A stretch of DNA of 64,000 bases from CAVXHQ01 sp963789535 (lineage in GTDB: Bacteria > Pseudomonadota > Alphaproteobacteria > Rhodobacterales > Rhodobacteraceae): the NCBI GenBank assembly GCA_963789535.1, contig CAWBKU010000004.1:930001-994000 (forward strand), read 5' to 3'. The notes under the pieces were generated by a model. The model saw nothing but the letters and a program-made list of their open reading frames with translations. It was not told where the DNA came from and searched no databases. The translations under genes were made by a program, and so were the position numbers. Below, piece after piece: positions 34,777 to 43,143 of the stretch. Every line of letters starts with the position of its first letter. Within the stretch, counting starts at the first letter, position 1.

Positions 34777-35103
34777 TCAGGTGCGGGGAGGTGGTGTGTC
34801 GAACTCCGTCGCGATCCCGGTCGGCCGGTCCCGCCGCGACGGACGGGACGCGGACCCGTTGTCGCCGCTCAATCGCGACGCGTGCCGCGATGCAGGCGCC
34901 GCGATCTGGACACAGCCGACGGTTGCGTCACAGTCGGCGCCGTCATCGATCAGCCCCGGCGCGGGGGCCGGGACGGAATGCGGCACCGCGTCCGTGTGAC
35001 CCGCCACCGACAATGTCGCGCCCGCGCCGAACATCAGCAGGACGAGCGCGAAGAACCCCATGAAAACCGGGGACAGGCCACGTTCGCGTGCAGCGGGCCG
35101 CAT
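34777..35103 (-). CDS. Hypothetical single-helix protein in the copper cytochrome operon
   Basis: 108 residues, with a start codon that overlaps the stop of the upstream cytochrome by one base. One hydrophobic segment (SPVFMGFFALVLLMFGAGAT) near the N-terminus anchors or exports it. The rest is Pro/Ser/Arg-rich with two Cys (DDGADCDATVGCVQI). No family recognised. The translational overlap and placement between cytochromes support it as a real gene, perhaps an assembly or anchoring factor. Confidence 0.6.
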   Translation of the reverse strand: MRPAARERGLSPVFMGFFALVLLMFGAGATLSVAGHTDAVPHSVPAPAPGLIDDGADCDATVGCVQIAAPASRHASRLSGDNGSASRPSRRDRPTGIATEFDTPPPRT

Positions 35104-35579
35104 CAGTTGATCCCGTTCGCGCGCTGAAGTTCGCGGACATAGGCGACGATGGCGCCGACCTCTGCGTCGGTCAGCCGCTCTTGCAGGGCCGGCATGTTCC
35201 CGAACGACCAGTGGTGTGCCGTGACGCCGTTGCGGGCCGCAGCCGCGAAGGCCGCGTCGCCATGGTGCGACGGCTCGTAAATGACGTGGACGAGGGGCGG
35301 GGCGATGCCGTCCTGACCGGCGGCATTGGCACCGTGACAGACGCTGCATACCGCGTCGAAATAGGTCTTGCCGGTTTCTGCCTGCGCCGAGAGCGTCGCC
35401 GGGACGGTGACGTCGGCCAGCGGCCCGCCCGGTTCGGAACCCAGGGCGCCGGAGTCCATCCCCTCCATCCCGTCCATGCCCGGCATCGGGGCCATGCCGC
35501 CGTTGCCGTTCCGCTGAAAGGCGAACCACAATACTGCGGCGACGACGATCGCAATCAGGCCGATCAAAGCTGGTTTCAT
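35103..35579 (-). CDS. Membrane-anchored mono-haem cytochrome c
   Basis: 158 residues from ATG 35579 behind AGGTAGCGGTA. An N-terminal helix (ALIGLIAIVVAAVLWFAFQR) anchors it. A short Met-rich linker (MAPMPGMDGMEGMDS) precedes a cytochrome c domain with CSVCH, and a distal Met in FGNMPALQERLTDAEVGAIV. The haem domain should face the periplasm. The linker again has the MxGM theme of the island, and it may pass electrons from the multicopper oxidase or other donors. Confidence 0.85.
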   Translation of the reverse strand: MKPALIGLIAIVVAAVLWFAFQRNGNGGMAPMPGMDGMEGMDSGALGSEPGGPLADVTVPATLSAQAETGKTYFDAVCSVCHGANAAGQDGIAPPLVHVIYEPSHHGDAAFAAAARNGVTAHHWSFGNMPALQERLTDAEVGAIVAYVRELQRANGIN

Positions 35580-35784
35580 TACCGCTACCTCTTTCGCCAC
35601 ATTGATGCGGCTGTCGTTCTTGCCGGCGGCGCGCCCTGCGCAACCCTCCGGATCACTTATCTTTTTACCGTCCGACACCGGAATGGCAACATATTTGTCG
35701 CCCGCGCGGCAAGATATCGCCATATTTCGCGCCGTCGGGGGCAGGCGTCGTGCGCCTGCCCCGCCGCTCCGGACCGTTCCGCGA

Positions 35785-37356
35785 TCAGGCCGAGACGATC
35801 ATCTCCGTCATCATGCCAGACGACAGGTGCGGCATGTGGTGGCAATGGAGCATCCACCGGCCCGCTTCGCCCGCGTCCAGCGCCACGGTGATCATCGCCA
35901 TCGGCGGCACATAGACCGTGTCGCGCAGCGCGCCCCGGACGGCGCTGCCGTTCAGGTTCACAACCTGAAAGACGTGGCCGTGCAGGTGCATCGGATGGCC
36001 CATCATCGACATGTTGTGGAACGTCAGTTCCACCCGCTCACCCGAACGCGCCTCGATCGGGCGGTGCGTGTCCCAGGTCTGTCCGTCGATGGTCCAGCGG
36101 TAAGGATCCATGCCTCCGCCGAGCATGACCATCTGCGACCGGTCGGCCGGACGGACGGCCAGCGGCGATCCGGCCGCGAGCAGCCGCATCTCCTGCGCGA
36201 GGTCGATGTCGAACGGCGGTGCCTCGGCGTCCGACATCCCCGACATCCGCACGACCTGCGTGCCCGGTGTGGCCAGCACGATGCCGGTCCGTTCACGCGC
36301 GCCCTCGCGCAGCGCCAGGATCGGCCAGGCACCCTCGCCCGGCAGATCGACCTCGATATCGAGGCGTTGCGCCATCGCCATGCCGAAGCGGGTGCCGTTG
36401 ACCGGCACGATCTCGTGGCCGTCGACGGCCACCAGACGCGCCGGCAGTCCGCCGGTGTCGATCCAGAACGAGGTCGCCGCCGCCGCATTCACCACCCGCA
36501 GGCGCACCCGCCCGCCGCGGTCGACGGTGACGACCTCGGGGTCAGACAGCGTGCGGTCGTTGGCGAGGTAGGCGTCGAAGTCGAAATCGTTGAGGTCCAT
36601 CTCCATGCCGCCCATCGCGCCGCCGCCCATGGTCATGCCGCCCATGTCCATGCCTCCCATGTCCATGCCTCCCATGGTGTCGCCGCCCATGTTCATGCCG
36701 TCCATGTTCATGCCGCCCATGGTGCCGCCGCTGCCCATGTCCATGCCGGCCATGGCGTCGCCGCCGCTCGTGTTGCCCATGTCCATGCCGCCCATGGCCG
36801 CCATGTCGTGCGGTGCCCCGCCGATGATCTCGGCCAGCACCTCTTCGGGCGCGCGGAACGAGAAATCGTGGAGGAACATCGTCACTTCCTGCCGGTCGGC
36901 GGCCACATCCTCGGGCCGCCGCACGATCAGCGGCGCGGCAAGCAGCGCCATCTCCTGCACCGGCACATGGCTGTGCATCCAGTGCGTGCCGGGAACGGTC
37001 GCATAATCATAGGCGCGCACCTCGCCCGGCCGCAGCATCGGCACGCCGATATTGGGCACGCCGTCCTGTTCGTTGGGCGGGATCTGGCCATGCCAGTGGA
37101 TGATCGTCTCGACGTCCAGATCGTTGACCAGGTCGAGCTGGAACCGCTGTCCCGGATCGAGGGTCAGACCCTGTCCGCCGAGATGGTTGGTCAGCCCGAA
37201 TACCGTGGCGGCCCGTCCGTCGATATCGAGGACGCGGCTGGTTGCCGTGAGGCGCATTCCTGCGGCCTGTGCAAGGCCCGCTCTCGGCAGGGCCGTGGTG
37301 GCGGCAAGCGCCGCCGCTGCGGTCATGAAACCGCGACGTGTCAGTGGATATGTCAT
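35785..37356 (-). CDS. Tat-exported multicopper oxidase (CueO/CopA-oxidase type) with Met-rich loop
   Basis: 523 residues. Twin-arginine leader TRRGFMTAAAALAATTALP. The copper ligands appear in order: HWHG (residues 87-90), HWMHSH, HPMHLHGH and HCHHMPH, defining the T1 and trinuclear centres. Between the second and third cupredoxin domains, roughly residues 185-245, a loop carries many MGGM/MDMG units and can bind Cu+. Proteins like this oxidise Cu+ to the less toxic Cu2+ in the periplasm. It lies upstream, in transcription order, of a membrane cytochrome. The gene symbol is withheld because CueO, CopA and PcoA usage overlap. Confidence 0.92.
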   Translation of the reverse strand: MTYPLTRRGFMTAAAALAATTALPRAGLAQAAGMRLTATSRVLDIDGRAATVFGLTNHLGGQGLTLDPGQRFQLDLVNDLDVETIIHWHGQIPPNEQDGVPNIGVPMLRPGEVRAYDYATVPGTHWMHSHVPVQEMALLAAPLIVRRPEDVAADRQEVTMFLHDFSFRAPEEVLAEIIGGAPHDMAAMGGMDMGNTSGGDAMAGMDMGSGGTMGGMNMDGMNMGGDTMGGMDMGGMDMGGMTMGGGAMGGMEMDLNDFDFDAYLANDRTLSDPEVVTVDRGGRVRLRVVNAAAATSFWIDTGGLPARLVAVDGHEIVPVNGTRFGMAMAQRLDIEVDLPGEGAWPILALREGARERTGIVLATPGTQVVRMSGMSDAEAPPFDIDLAQEMRLLAAGSPLAVRPADRSQMVMLGGGMDPYRWTIDGQTWDTHRPIEARSGERVELTFHNMSMMGHPMHLHGHVFQVVNLNGSAVRGALRDTVYVPPMAMITVALDAGEAGRWMLHCHHMPHLSSGMMTEMIVSA

Positions 37357-37445
37357 TTGTGGTGTCCATCTTGCGCCGCATTCGGCGCGTCAAAGGCGGG
37401 AACGGCATCCGTAGCGGACGCTGCACGAAAGGTCGGAGGTGTCGG

Positions 37446-37784
37446 TCAGGCGCGTCGCGGCGGGCGATCCGGCGGCGACGTGCCGACCAGTGCCACGCCC
37501 GGTTCGCCGAGGCGTGCGGGGTCGAACATCCGATACTTCAGGCCGGATTCAATCGTCGTCAGGACAGCGACATGTGACGGGCCGATACAGACCGTGAGAC
37601 AGGCCGGCGATGCCATGTACCGGCCATGGCGTCCCGGCCCCTGATCCTCGCCGTGATCGACCGACATCGACTGCATCTCGGCCATCTCGGCCAGATGCTG
37701 CGGACCCGCAGCCGGTTGCAGGGCCGAGGTCGCGCCGATCAGTCCGACGACGATCATGATGGCAAGCGCCCTGAACGTCAGCAC
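37446..37784 (-). CDS. Hypothetical exported protein of the copper island
   Basis: About 112 residues from GTG 37784, which follows CAGGAGAGTTGAC. A hydrophobic N-terminus (FRALAIMIVVGLIGATSA) acts as a signal peptide or anchor. The mature part has Met/His residues (AEMAEMQSMSVDHGEDQG) and a short conserved-looking core with two Cys (SPACLTVCIGPSHVAVL). No named family recognised. A start at internal ATG 37757 is possible. Context suggests copper binding. Confidence 0.6.
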   Translation of the reverse strand: MLTFRALAIMIVVGLIGATSALQPAAGPQHLAEMAEMQSMSVDHGEDQGPGRHGRYMASPACLTVCIGPSHVAVLTTIESGLKYRMFDPARLGEPGVALVGTSPPDRPPRRA

Positions 37785-37890
37785 GTCAACTCTCCTGCAT
37801 CCCGATAGGCAATATGGAGCCCGATTGCCCGGTTGCAACAGCGAACGCGCGGGGCCCGGTCGTCGTCGGCAGCGATCGGCGCAACGACGG

Positions 37891-38616
37891 TCATTCGAGG
37901 GCGGACCTCGCGTCGGCGACACCCTGTTCGAGCACGGACAATGGCACATAGCCGGGTACGAGCGCGTTGCCGACGACGAACGCCGGCGTTCCGGTGAAGC
38001 CGAGTGTGCTCGCGAGCGCGTTCGAGGTCGTCAGATGCTCGTCGATCTCTGGCGCGTTCATGTCGACCAACAACCGCTCGACATCGAGACCGACCTCGGC
38101 GGCGACCCGCAGCACGACCGGTTCCTCGATCCGGCCCCGCTGCCCCATCAGGGCCCAATGGAATTCCTCGTATTTTCCCTGCGCGCGCGCCGCCAGCGCC
38201 GCGCGTGCGGCAAAGACGCTGCCTTCGCCCAGTATCGGCCACTCGCGATAGACGACCCGGACGTTCGGGTCGCTTGCGATCAGTGCCTCCACCTCGGGCA
38301 TGACCTGTTTGCAGTAGGGGCAATTGTAGTCGAAGAACTCGACCACGGTGACGTCCCCATCCGGACTTCCCAGAACCGGCGCATTCGGGTCGTTGCGCAA
38401 GAGGTTCCCCTGTTCTTCGAGCAAGGTGCTGACGCCCGCCGCCTGGGCGGCCCGCTCACGCTCCTCGAGGATCGCGACCGCCTCGAAGATGATCTCCGGG
38501 TTCTCGAGGATCGCTTCGAGGGCCAGACGCTTGACGTCGTCCTCGCTCAACTCCTGTGCAGCGACGGGGGCCGCCAGCAGGTTAAGGGCGAGGGCGGCGG
38601 TCACGATATGTTTCAT
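37891..38616 (-). CDS. DsbA-family thiol:disulfide oxidoreductase
   Basis: 241 residues. The signal peptide ends at about residue 20 (PVAAQ). A helical N-terminal extension leads into the thioredoxin fold with VEFFDYNCPYCKQVMPEVEA (CPYC at residues 99-102) and the cis-Pro in GFTGTPAFVVG. The type resembles BdbD/ScsC-like periplasmic oxidoreductases. Copper damages periplasmic disulfides and these proteins are common in copper clusters. A likely role is shuffling disulfides or maturing cytochromes and copper enzymes. Confidence 0.88.
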   Translation of the reverse strand: MKHIVTAALALNLLAAPVAAQELSEDDVKRLALEAILENPEIIFEAVAILEERERAAQAAGVSTLLEEQGNLLRNDPNAPVLGSPDGDVTVVEFFDYNCPYCKQVMPEVEALIASDPNVRVVYREWPILGEGSVFAARAALAARAQGKYEEFHWALMGQRGRIEEPVVLRVAAEVGLDVERLLVDMNAPEIDEHLTTSNALASTLGFTGTPAFVVGNALVPGYVPLSVLEQGVADARSALE

Positions 38617-38663
38617 GGACGGTTCCTTGGCGGTTCAGGGTCGACCCCGACGGAGGCGATCGG

Positions 38664-39122
38664 TCATTGCTCTGCCGAGCGGGCGGCCTGCACCTCGCGC
38701 TCGCGATCCGGCCAGGTCGATTTGATGTAGGCGAGGATGTTCCAAATCTCCTCCTCCGACAAGACGCCGGCAAAACCGGGCATGCCGCTGTCGAACTCCA
38801 TCCCCTGTTGCGCCAGCGCCTCGCGGCCGCCGAGCGCGACGTATTCGTAGAGGACGGCGTCGCTGTGGTGCCAGGTGTGGCCGGTCTCGTCGTGCGGCGG
38901 CGGTGGCAGACGGCCATCCGCACCCGCCACGCGCCAGTCGCCCTGTCCCTCGAGGTTCGCGCCATGGCAGGCGGCGCAGGTCGCCGCGTAGAGCTGGGCG
39001 CCCGCGACGAGGTCGACGTTTGCAGGCTGGCTCGGTGGCGGCGCCTCCTGGGCGAGGACGAAACCGACGAGTGCTGCGGCCACGACGACCGCCGCGGCGC
39101 CTGCCAGAAGGGCGCGCCTCAT
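38664..39122 (-). CDS. Mono-haem cytochrome c
   Basis: 152 residues. Leader ALLAGAAAVVVAAALVGFVL, then LYAATCAACHGANLEGQGDW (CAACH) and a distal Met in DSGMPGFAGVLSEEEIWNIL. ATG 39122 was chosen over an open frame that continues upstream, because the signal-peptide start is there. It is part of the minus-strand copper operon between the L,D-transpeptidase and DsbA-like genes. Confidence 0.85.
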   Translation of the reverse strand: MRRALLAGAAAVVVAAALVGFVLAQEAPPPSQPANVDLVAGAQLYAATCAACHGANLEGQGDWRVAGADGRLPPPPHDETGHTWHHSDAVLYEYVALGGREALAQQGMEFDSGMPGFAGVLSEEEIWNILAYIKSTWPDREREVQAARSAEQ

Positions 39123-39144
39123 GTGGACCACCACGGTCGGGCGA

Positions 39145-39348
39145 TCACGACCGGTCGCCGCAGGCGACGGTCCCGGGCGACCGTCGTGCCACCCGACCGG
39201 GCCGTTCCCGGACGTTGCGATCGGACGCGACGTCAGGCACGAGCACAGAAGCGGACAGGGGCGGGACAAGCGGCGCGGACGGGATCCGCGCCACGCACAC
39301 CGCCTGTGCGCCGCGTGTCGGCGTGGCAGTGGCGGCCCATCCGGTCAT
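39145..39348 (-). CDS. Possible small protein between ldt and cytochrome genes
   Basis: 67 residues from ATG 39348 behind a good GAGGAAAGCGGA. The sequence (MTGWAATATPTRGAQAVCVA and on) shows no family. It fills the 276-base space between two co-directional genes, and the only support is the ribosome-binding site and spacing. It could equally be a chance frame. Confidence 0.3.
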   Translation of the reverse strand: MTGWAATATPTRGAQAVCVARIPSAPLVPPLSASVLVPDVASDRNVRERPGRVARRSPGTVACGDRS

Positions 39349-39399
39349 TCCGCTTTCCTCGGTGGAAAATCGCATCTGTGGCACAGGTGAGGCAAGGCC

Positions 39400-39978
39400 T
39401 CAGATCAGTTTCACCTGGGTGCCGACCGGGGTGCGTTCATAGACCTCTTCGATCTGGGCGTTGAACAGACCGATGCAGCCGTTCGACGACCGGCGCCCGA
39501 TCTTGCGTCCGTCCTGGGTGCCGTGGATGCGGTAATACTGCCAGCTCAGATAGAGCGCGCGGGTACCGAGAGGATTGATCGGATCGCCGCCCGCCACGAA
39601 CGCGGGCCATTCAGGGTTGCGCTCGCGCATCGACGGGGTCGGTGCCCAGCTCGGGTTCTCGCGCTTTTCGACGACCTCGGTATAGCCGCGCCGCGTCAGA
39701 TCGTCGGTCAGCGGGACGGAGGTCGGATAGACCCGCATCTCGCCGTCCGCGGTCCAGTGTTGCAGGACGCGCGTGTTGGTGTCGGAAATGATGATGCCCT
39801 GACCCAGCGCGTCGAAGTGCTCGGTCCAGTCGTGCAGGGTGAACGAAGATGAATTGCGGTCCGTCCCTTCGGCAAGGATGTCCGAGGCCTGCGCCAGAAC
39901 GGCGGGCGCCCAAAGCGTCGCACCGGCACCGGCGAGGAGGGCCCGGCGGGAGAGAGTCAGTCGTGTCATGTCATTCAT
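39400..39978 (-). CDS. L,D-transpeptidase (YkuD domain), copper-island copy 1
   Basis: 192 residues. The leader has SRRALLAGAGATLWAP, with a cleavage region at AVLAQ. The YkuD catalytic core is YYRIHGTQDGRKIGRRSSNG followed by the nucleophile Cys in NGCIGL. These enzymes crosslink peptidoglycan 3-3 or attach proteins. Its neighbour at 40249 is a divergent paralogue with the same length (579 nt) and shared motifs (NPLGTRALYL, TPVGTQV). Placement beside copper genes fits the published observation that copper inhibits L,D-transpeptidases: these could be copper-tolerant or copper-dedicated versions (inference). Confidence 0.87.
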   Translation of the reverse strand: MNDMTRLTLSRRALLAGAGATLWAPAVLAQASDILAEGTDRNSSSFTLHDWTEHFDALGQGIIISDTNTRVLQHWTADGEMRVYPTSVPLTDDLTRRGYTEVVEKRENPSWAPTPSMRERNPEWPAFVAGGDPINPLGTRALYLSWQYYRIHGTQDGRKIGRRSSNGCIGLFNAQIEEVYERTPVGTQVKLI

Positions 39979-40003
39979 CCATTCTGCTCAGTGGTTTTTC
40001 AGT

Positions 40004-40034
40004 GTTCGAACAGCTTACAGCGGGGGAAGGTCAA
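40004..40034 (-). promoter_or_regulatory. Weak CueR/HmrR-like promoter of the minus-strand ldt operon
   Basis: On the minus strand a -35 TTGACC (40034-40029) is followed by TTCCCCC, the same 11-nt core as the three better promoters of the island. The dyad is poor, and the -10 at a 19-nt distance (TCGAAC) is weak. A possible copper-controlled promoter for the ldt-cytochrome-MCO operon. Confidence 0.4.
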
Positions 40035-40248
40035 CCCGAACCCGATAACAAAAGCGACAGCAGCCTGCATCATTCGGTCGCACGTCGCGGGCTGGACGGC
40101 GGGCATCGGGCGCCCTCCCGGCCATCCGGTTCGCATTGGCGTGACATATTCTCCACGTCCTGCATTTCCAGCGCTTACTCACGGCGAAGTTGGTTGCCAA
40201 GGGGTAAGTCTTTTACCGTATCTGACTCGAAATGGAGAAAGGTATCTC

Positions 40249-40827
40249 GTGACCCGGATTTCGATGGACAGACGCAACCTCCTTGGCGGCGCGGTCGCGG
40301 CAGTGGCCCTCCGGGCGACGCGGGCGGACGCGCACCAACCGGAATTTCCCGAGCGTTTCCTGCCGCAACTCGTCAATACGAGACGGGACGATCCGAAGGG
40401 CGAGATCTTCGTCTTTCCGGACGAATTCTACCTTTACATGATGCTCCAGGATGGTCTCGCGATCCGCTACGGCATCGGCGTCGGGCGCGCCGGCCTCTAT
40501 CATGCCGGCGTCTTCACCGTGGGTTTCAAGGCGGAGTGGCCGAGGTGGCGGCCGACGAACGCCATGATCCAGCGCGATCCCGACCGCTATGCGCGGTTCT
40601 CGGACGGACTTGCGGGCGGTCCGGACAATCCGCTGGGTGCCCGGGCGCTGTATCTCTACGACGATGCGGGCAAAGACACCTATCTGCGCATTCACGGCAC
40701 GAATTCGCCCGGCACCATCGGCTCGGCCGTCTCGAACGGCTGCGCGCGGCTGGTCAACGACCATGTGATCGACCTTTACGACCGGGTGCCGGTCGGCACG
40801 AAGGTCACGTTGCATCCAAAGGGCTGA
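40249..40827 (+). CDS. L,D-transpeptidase (YkuD domain), copper-island copy 2
   Basis: 192 residues from GTG 40249, which follows GGAGAAAGG at 6 nt. ATG 40264 is the alternative. Leader DRRNLLGGAVAAVALRATRA is Tat/Sec-like. The core has DTYLRIHGTNSPGTIGSAVS and the catalytic SNGCARLVNDH. It is the divergent paralogue of the gene at 39400-39978. It starts the plus-strand half of the island, followed by a DsbA-like gene. Confidence 0.87.
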   Translation: MTRISMDRRNLLGGAVAAVALRATRADAHQPEFPERFLPQLVNTRRDDPKGEIFVFPDEFYLYMMLQDGLAIRYGIGVGRAGLYHAGVFTVGFKAEWPRWRPTNAMIQRDPDRYARFSDGLAGGPDNPLGARALYLYDDAGKDTYLRIHGTNSPGTIGSAVSNGCARLVNDHVIDLYDRVPVGTKVTLHPKG

Positions 40828-41005
40828 CCCAACCCGCGCATCACGAAGTCGTCGGGGGCGCATGTTTGTGTTGACCTTCGGCTGCGGGACGGCGTCAGTC
40901 GCGACCGATGTTCAGCACAACCGCCGGAGTCTCGATGTCGAAACTGCGCCATTCCCCGCCCACCCCGTGCCCGTCGCATGGCACGCCCGCATCTGCGACC
41001 CTGCG

Positions 41006-41839
41006 ATGACCGATATTGGGGATCGCCCCACGTCCGGATCGCGGCGCAGACTGCTGTTGGGGCTCGCGGGGCTCGGCGCAGGCTATGCAGGACTCCGCTT
41101 CGGGATACCGCGCCTGGTCGAGGTTTTCGCCGCGGATTTCGAATTTGCGTCCCTGTCCGATCCTGCCGGTTTCCGGCGCATCGAGGGCGGCGCGATCAGC
41201 TCGGGGTTCGATCCGTTCTTTGGCATCGCCGGTGCTGGCGCCGAACGGGCAAGAGCAGTCGTGACAGACGTCAGGACCAGATTGTGCGACACCCTGTTCG
41301 GTGACATGGGGGCGTCCACGGGCCCCGGCCTGTCCGCTGGCCAGGTGCCCGTGGCCTCGTTCTCCGACTACAATTGCCCCTATTGCAGGGTCCTGACAGA
41401 ACGCCTCTCGCGGCTGGAATCGGCCGCCTCGCCGCGGATCTCGGTGGCCTGGCACGAGCTTCCGCTATTGGGCGAGGGTTCGGTAATGGCCGCTCGGGGG
41501 GCGCTCGCGGCCAAGCGGCAAGGGGCCTATATCGCCTTTCACCAGCGCCTCATGCGGAGTCGCTTTCAGACGACACCGGGCTATCTTACGGAAATGGCCA
41601 CAGAGCTCGGCATCGATGAACAACAGCTGGTTGTGGATATGCAAAGCGAGGACGTCGCCACGCAGATCGCGGAAACCCGTGCGCTTGCAACCATCTTCGG
41701 CTTTATCGGGACGCCGGCCCTGGTCGTGGGCCGAACCGTCGTACAGGGCGCCATCTCGGAAGACAGGCTGAACCGGCTGATCGACCGCGAGATTGCGGAC
41801 GGCCCGATCGGGGCCTGCGTCTTCGGGGCCTGCGTCTGA
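41006..41839 (+). CDS. DsbA-family oxidoreductase, second copy, with extra cysteines
   Basis: 277 residues. A twin-arginine-like leader SGSRRRLLLGLAGLGAG, then a 90-residue N-terminal region and the thioredoxin fold: ASFSDYNCPYCRVLTERLSR (CPYC at 124-127) and the cis-Pro in IGTPALVVGR. Additional Cys at about residue 94 and in the tail (GACVFGACV) are unusual for DsbA. It shares the WxELPLLGEGSVMAARGALA block with the DsbA-like protein at 37891, so the two are paralogues. ATG 41006 was chosen over 40862 because the export signal begins there. Confidence 0.85.
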   Translation: MTDIGDRPTSGSRRRLLLGLAGLGAGYAGLRFGIPRLVEVFAADFEFASLSDPAGFRRIEGGAISSGFDPFFGIAGAGAERARAVVTDVRTRLCDTLFGDMGASTGPGLSAGQVPVASFSDYNCPYCRVLTERLSRLESAASPRISVAWHELPLLGEGSVMAARGALAAKRQGAYIAFHQRLMRSRFQTTPGYLTEMATELGIDEQQLVVDMQSEDVATQIAETRALATIFGFIGTPALVVGRTVVQGAISEDRLNRLIDREIADGPIGACVFGACV

Positions 41840-41877
41840 TGTCGCGGCCACCCCCCCATTACCAAAAGGCCTTACCG

Positions 41878-43143
41878 ATGAATCTTCACGCCCATGTTGC
41901 CCTTGCCGCGCTCTCGGTGCTCGTCCTGACTGCCGGCCTTGCCGAGGCCCAGGTCTTCTCCTCCCTCGAAGAGATCGAGGTTCCGAGCAGCGGAACCGTC
42001 GAAGAGCCGTCGTTGGTCGCCCTGCCCGACGGGCGGCTGCTTATGTCGTGGACCGAACTGTCCGGACCGACATTCGCGTCGGTCCGGATCGCCCTGCGCG
42101 ACGATGCCGGCTGGTCGGCGCCCGTCACCGTGGCCGAGGGCGACGATCTCTTCGTCAACTACGCCGACTTTCCCTCGGCGGTCGGCCTCGCGGACGGGTC
42201 CATCGCAGTCCAGTGGCTGCGGATGAACGACACGTCGTCCTATGCCTACGACATCAATATCGCGCTGTCCTCGGACGATGGCGCGACCTGGGGGGACGCG
42301 GTCGTCCCGCATCGCGACGGCAGCCAACGGCAGCACGGCTTCGTCTCGCTGCTGCCCGACGGTCCAGACGGTGTTCTGGCGATGTGGCTGGATGGCCGGA
42401 ACTATGACACGACGGACACATTCGCCGGCGGCGACGACACCGACAACGCGATGCAGTTGCGCGCGACGTCCCTGTCGTCCGGGGGCAACCTGACCGACGA
42501 ACTCCTGCTCGACAACCGCACCTGCACCTGTTGCCAGACGAGTGCGGCTGTCGCGGCGGACGGGACGGTCATTCTGGCCTACCGCGACCGGACCGCGGAC
42601 GAGATCCGCGATATCTCGGTGGTCCGGCGCGTGGGCGGCATCTGGACCGAGCCGGTGCCCGTCAGCGGCGACGGCTGGGAGATCGCCGGCTGTCCGGTGA
42701 ACGGACCCGCGATCGACGCACGGGGCGACAGTGCGGCACTGGTCTGGTTCACGGCGGCAAATGGCGTGCCGGCGGTCAGGATCGCCTTTTCGGACGATCG
42801 CGGCGCCAGTTTCGGGACGGCGATGCCGATCGATCTCGGCGGCGCCGCCGGTCAGGTCGACCTGATGCTGATGGACGACGGGTCCGCCCTCGTGAGCTGG
42901 GTGGAGCGGACCGCCGTGGGCGAGGCGCTGCTGATCTGCCGGGCCACCGCCGACGACGGCTGCGGCCCGCCCGTTGCGGTGACGATCAATGCCTCGGGCC
43001 GTTCTATCGGCTTTGCCCGCATGGCGATGGCGGGCGGCAAGGTCTATATCGCCTGGACCGAACCGACCCGGGACGCCTCGGGCAGGCCGGACGGCGGCAC
43101 CACGATCCGCGCCGCCATGGCAACGCCCGAGGCGGTGCAATGA
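41878..43143 (+). CDS. Secreted sialidase-fold (beta-propeller) protein
   Basis: 421 residues. Signal peptide ending at AGLAEA, then repeated propeller blades with Asp-box-like motifs (ALSSDDGATW, FSDDRGASF) and LDGRNYDTTD. A conserved-looking Cys cluster NRTCTCCQTSAAV may bind metal or form disulfides. It has no catalytic Tyr/Glu set that I could assign, so true sialidase activity is doubtful. The stop overlaps the tlpA start by 4 nt. Similar propeller genes beside TlpA and DUF411 suggest a periplasmic copper or redox partner. Confidence 0.78.
   Translation: MNLHAHVALAALSVLVLTAGLAEAQVFSSLEEIEVPSSGTVEEPSLVALPDGRLLMSWTELSGPTFASVRIALRDDAGWSAPVTVAEGDDLFVNYADFPSAVGLADGSIAVQWLRMNDTSSYAYDINIALSSDDGATWGDAVVPHRDGSQRQHGFVSLLPDGPDGVLAMWLDGRNYDTTDTFAGGDDTDNAMQLRATSLSSGGNLTDELLLDNRTCTCCQTSAAVAADGTVILAYRDRTADEIRDISVVRRVGGIWTEPVPVSGDGWEIAGCPVNGPAIDARGDSAALVWFTAANGVPAVRIAFSDDRGASFGTAMPIDLGGAAGQVDLMLMDDGSALVSWVERTAVGEALLICRATADDGCGPPVAVTINASGRSIGFARMAMAGGKVYIAWTEPTRDASGRPDGGTTIRAAMATPEAVQ

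Noticed and set aside
35602..37644. Plus-strand frame opposite the multicopper oxidase with many His/Ala repeats
   Set aside because: Produced by the antisense of the Met-rich repeats. Not a separate gene.
40871..40905. TTGACCTTCG match resembling the copper promoters
   Set aside because: No dyad and no acceptable -10 at 19 nt. Probably chance.
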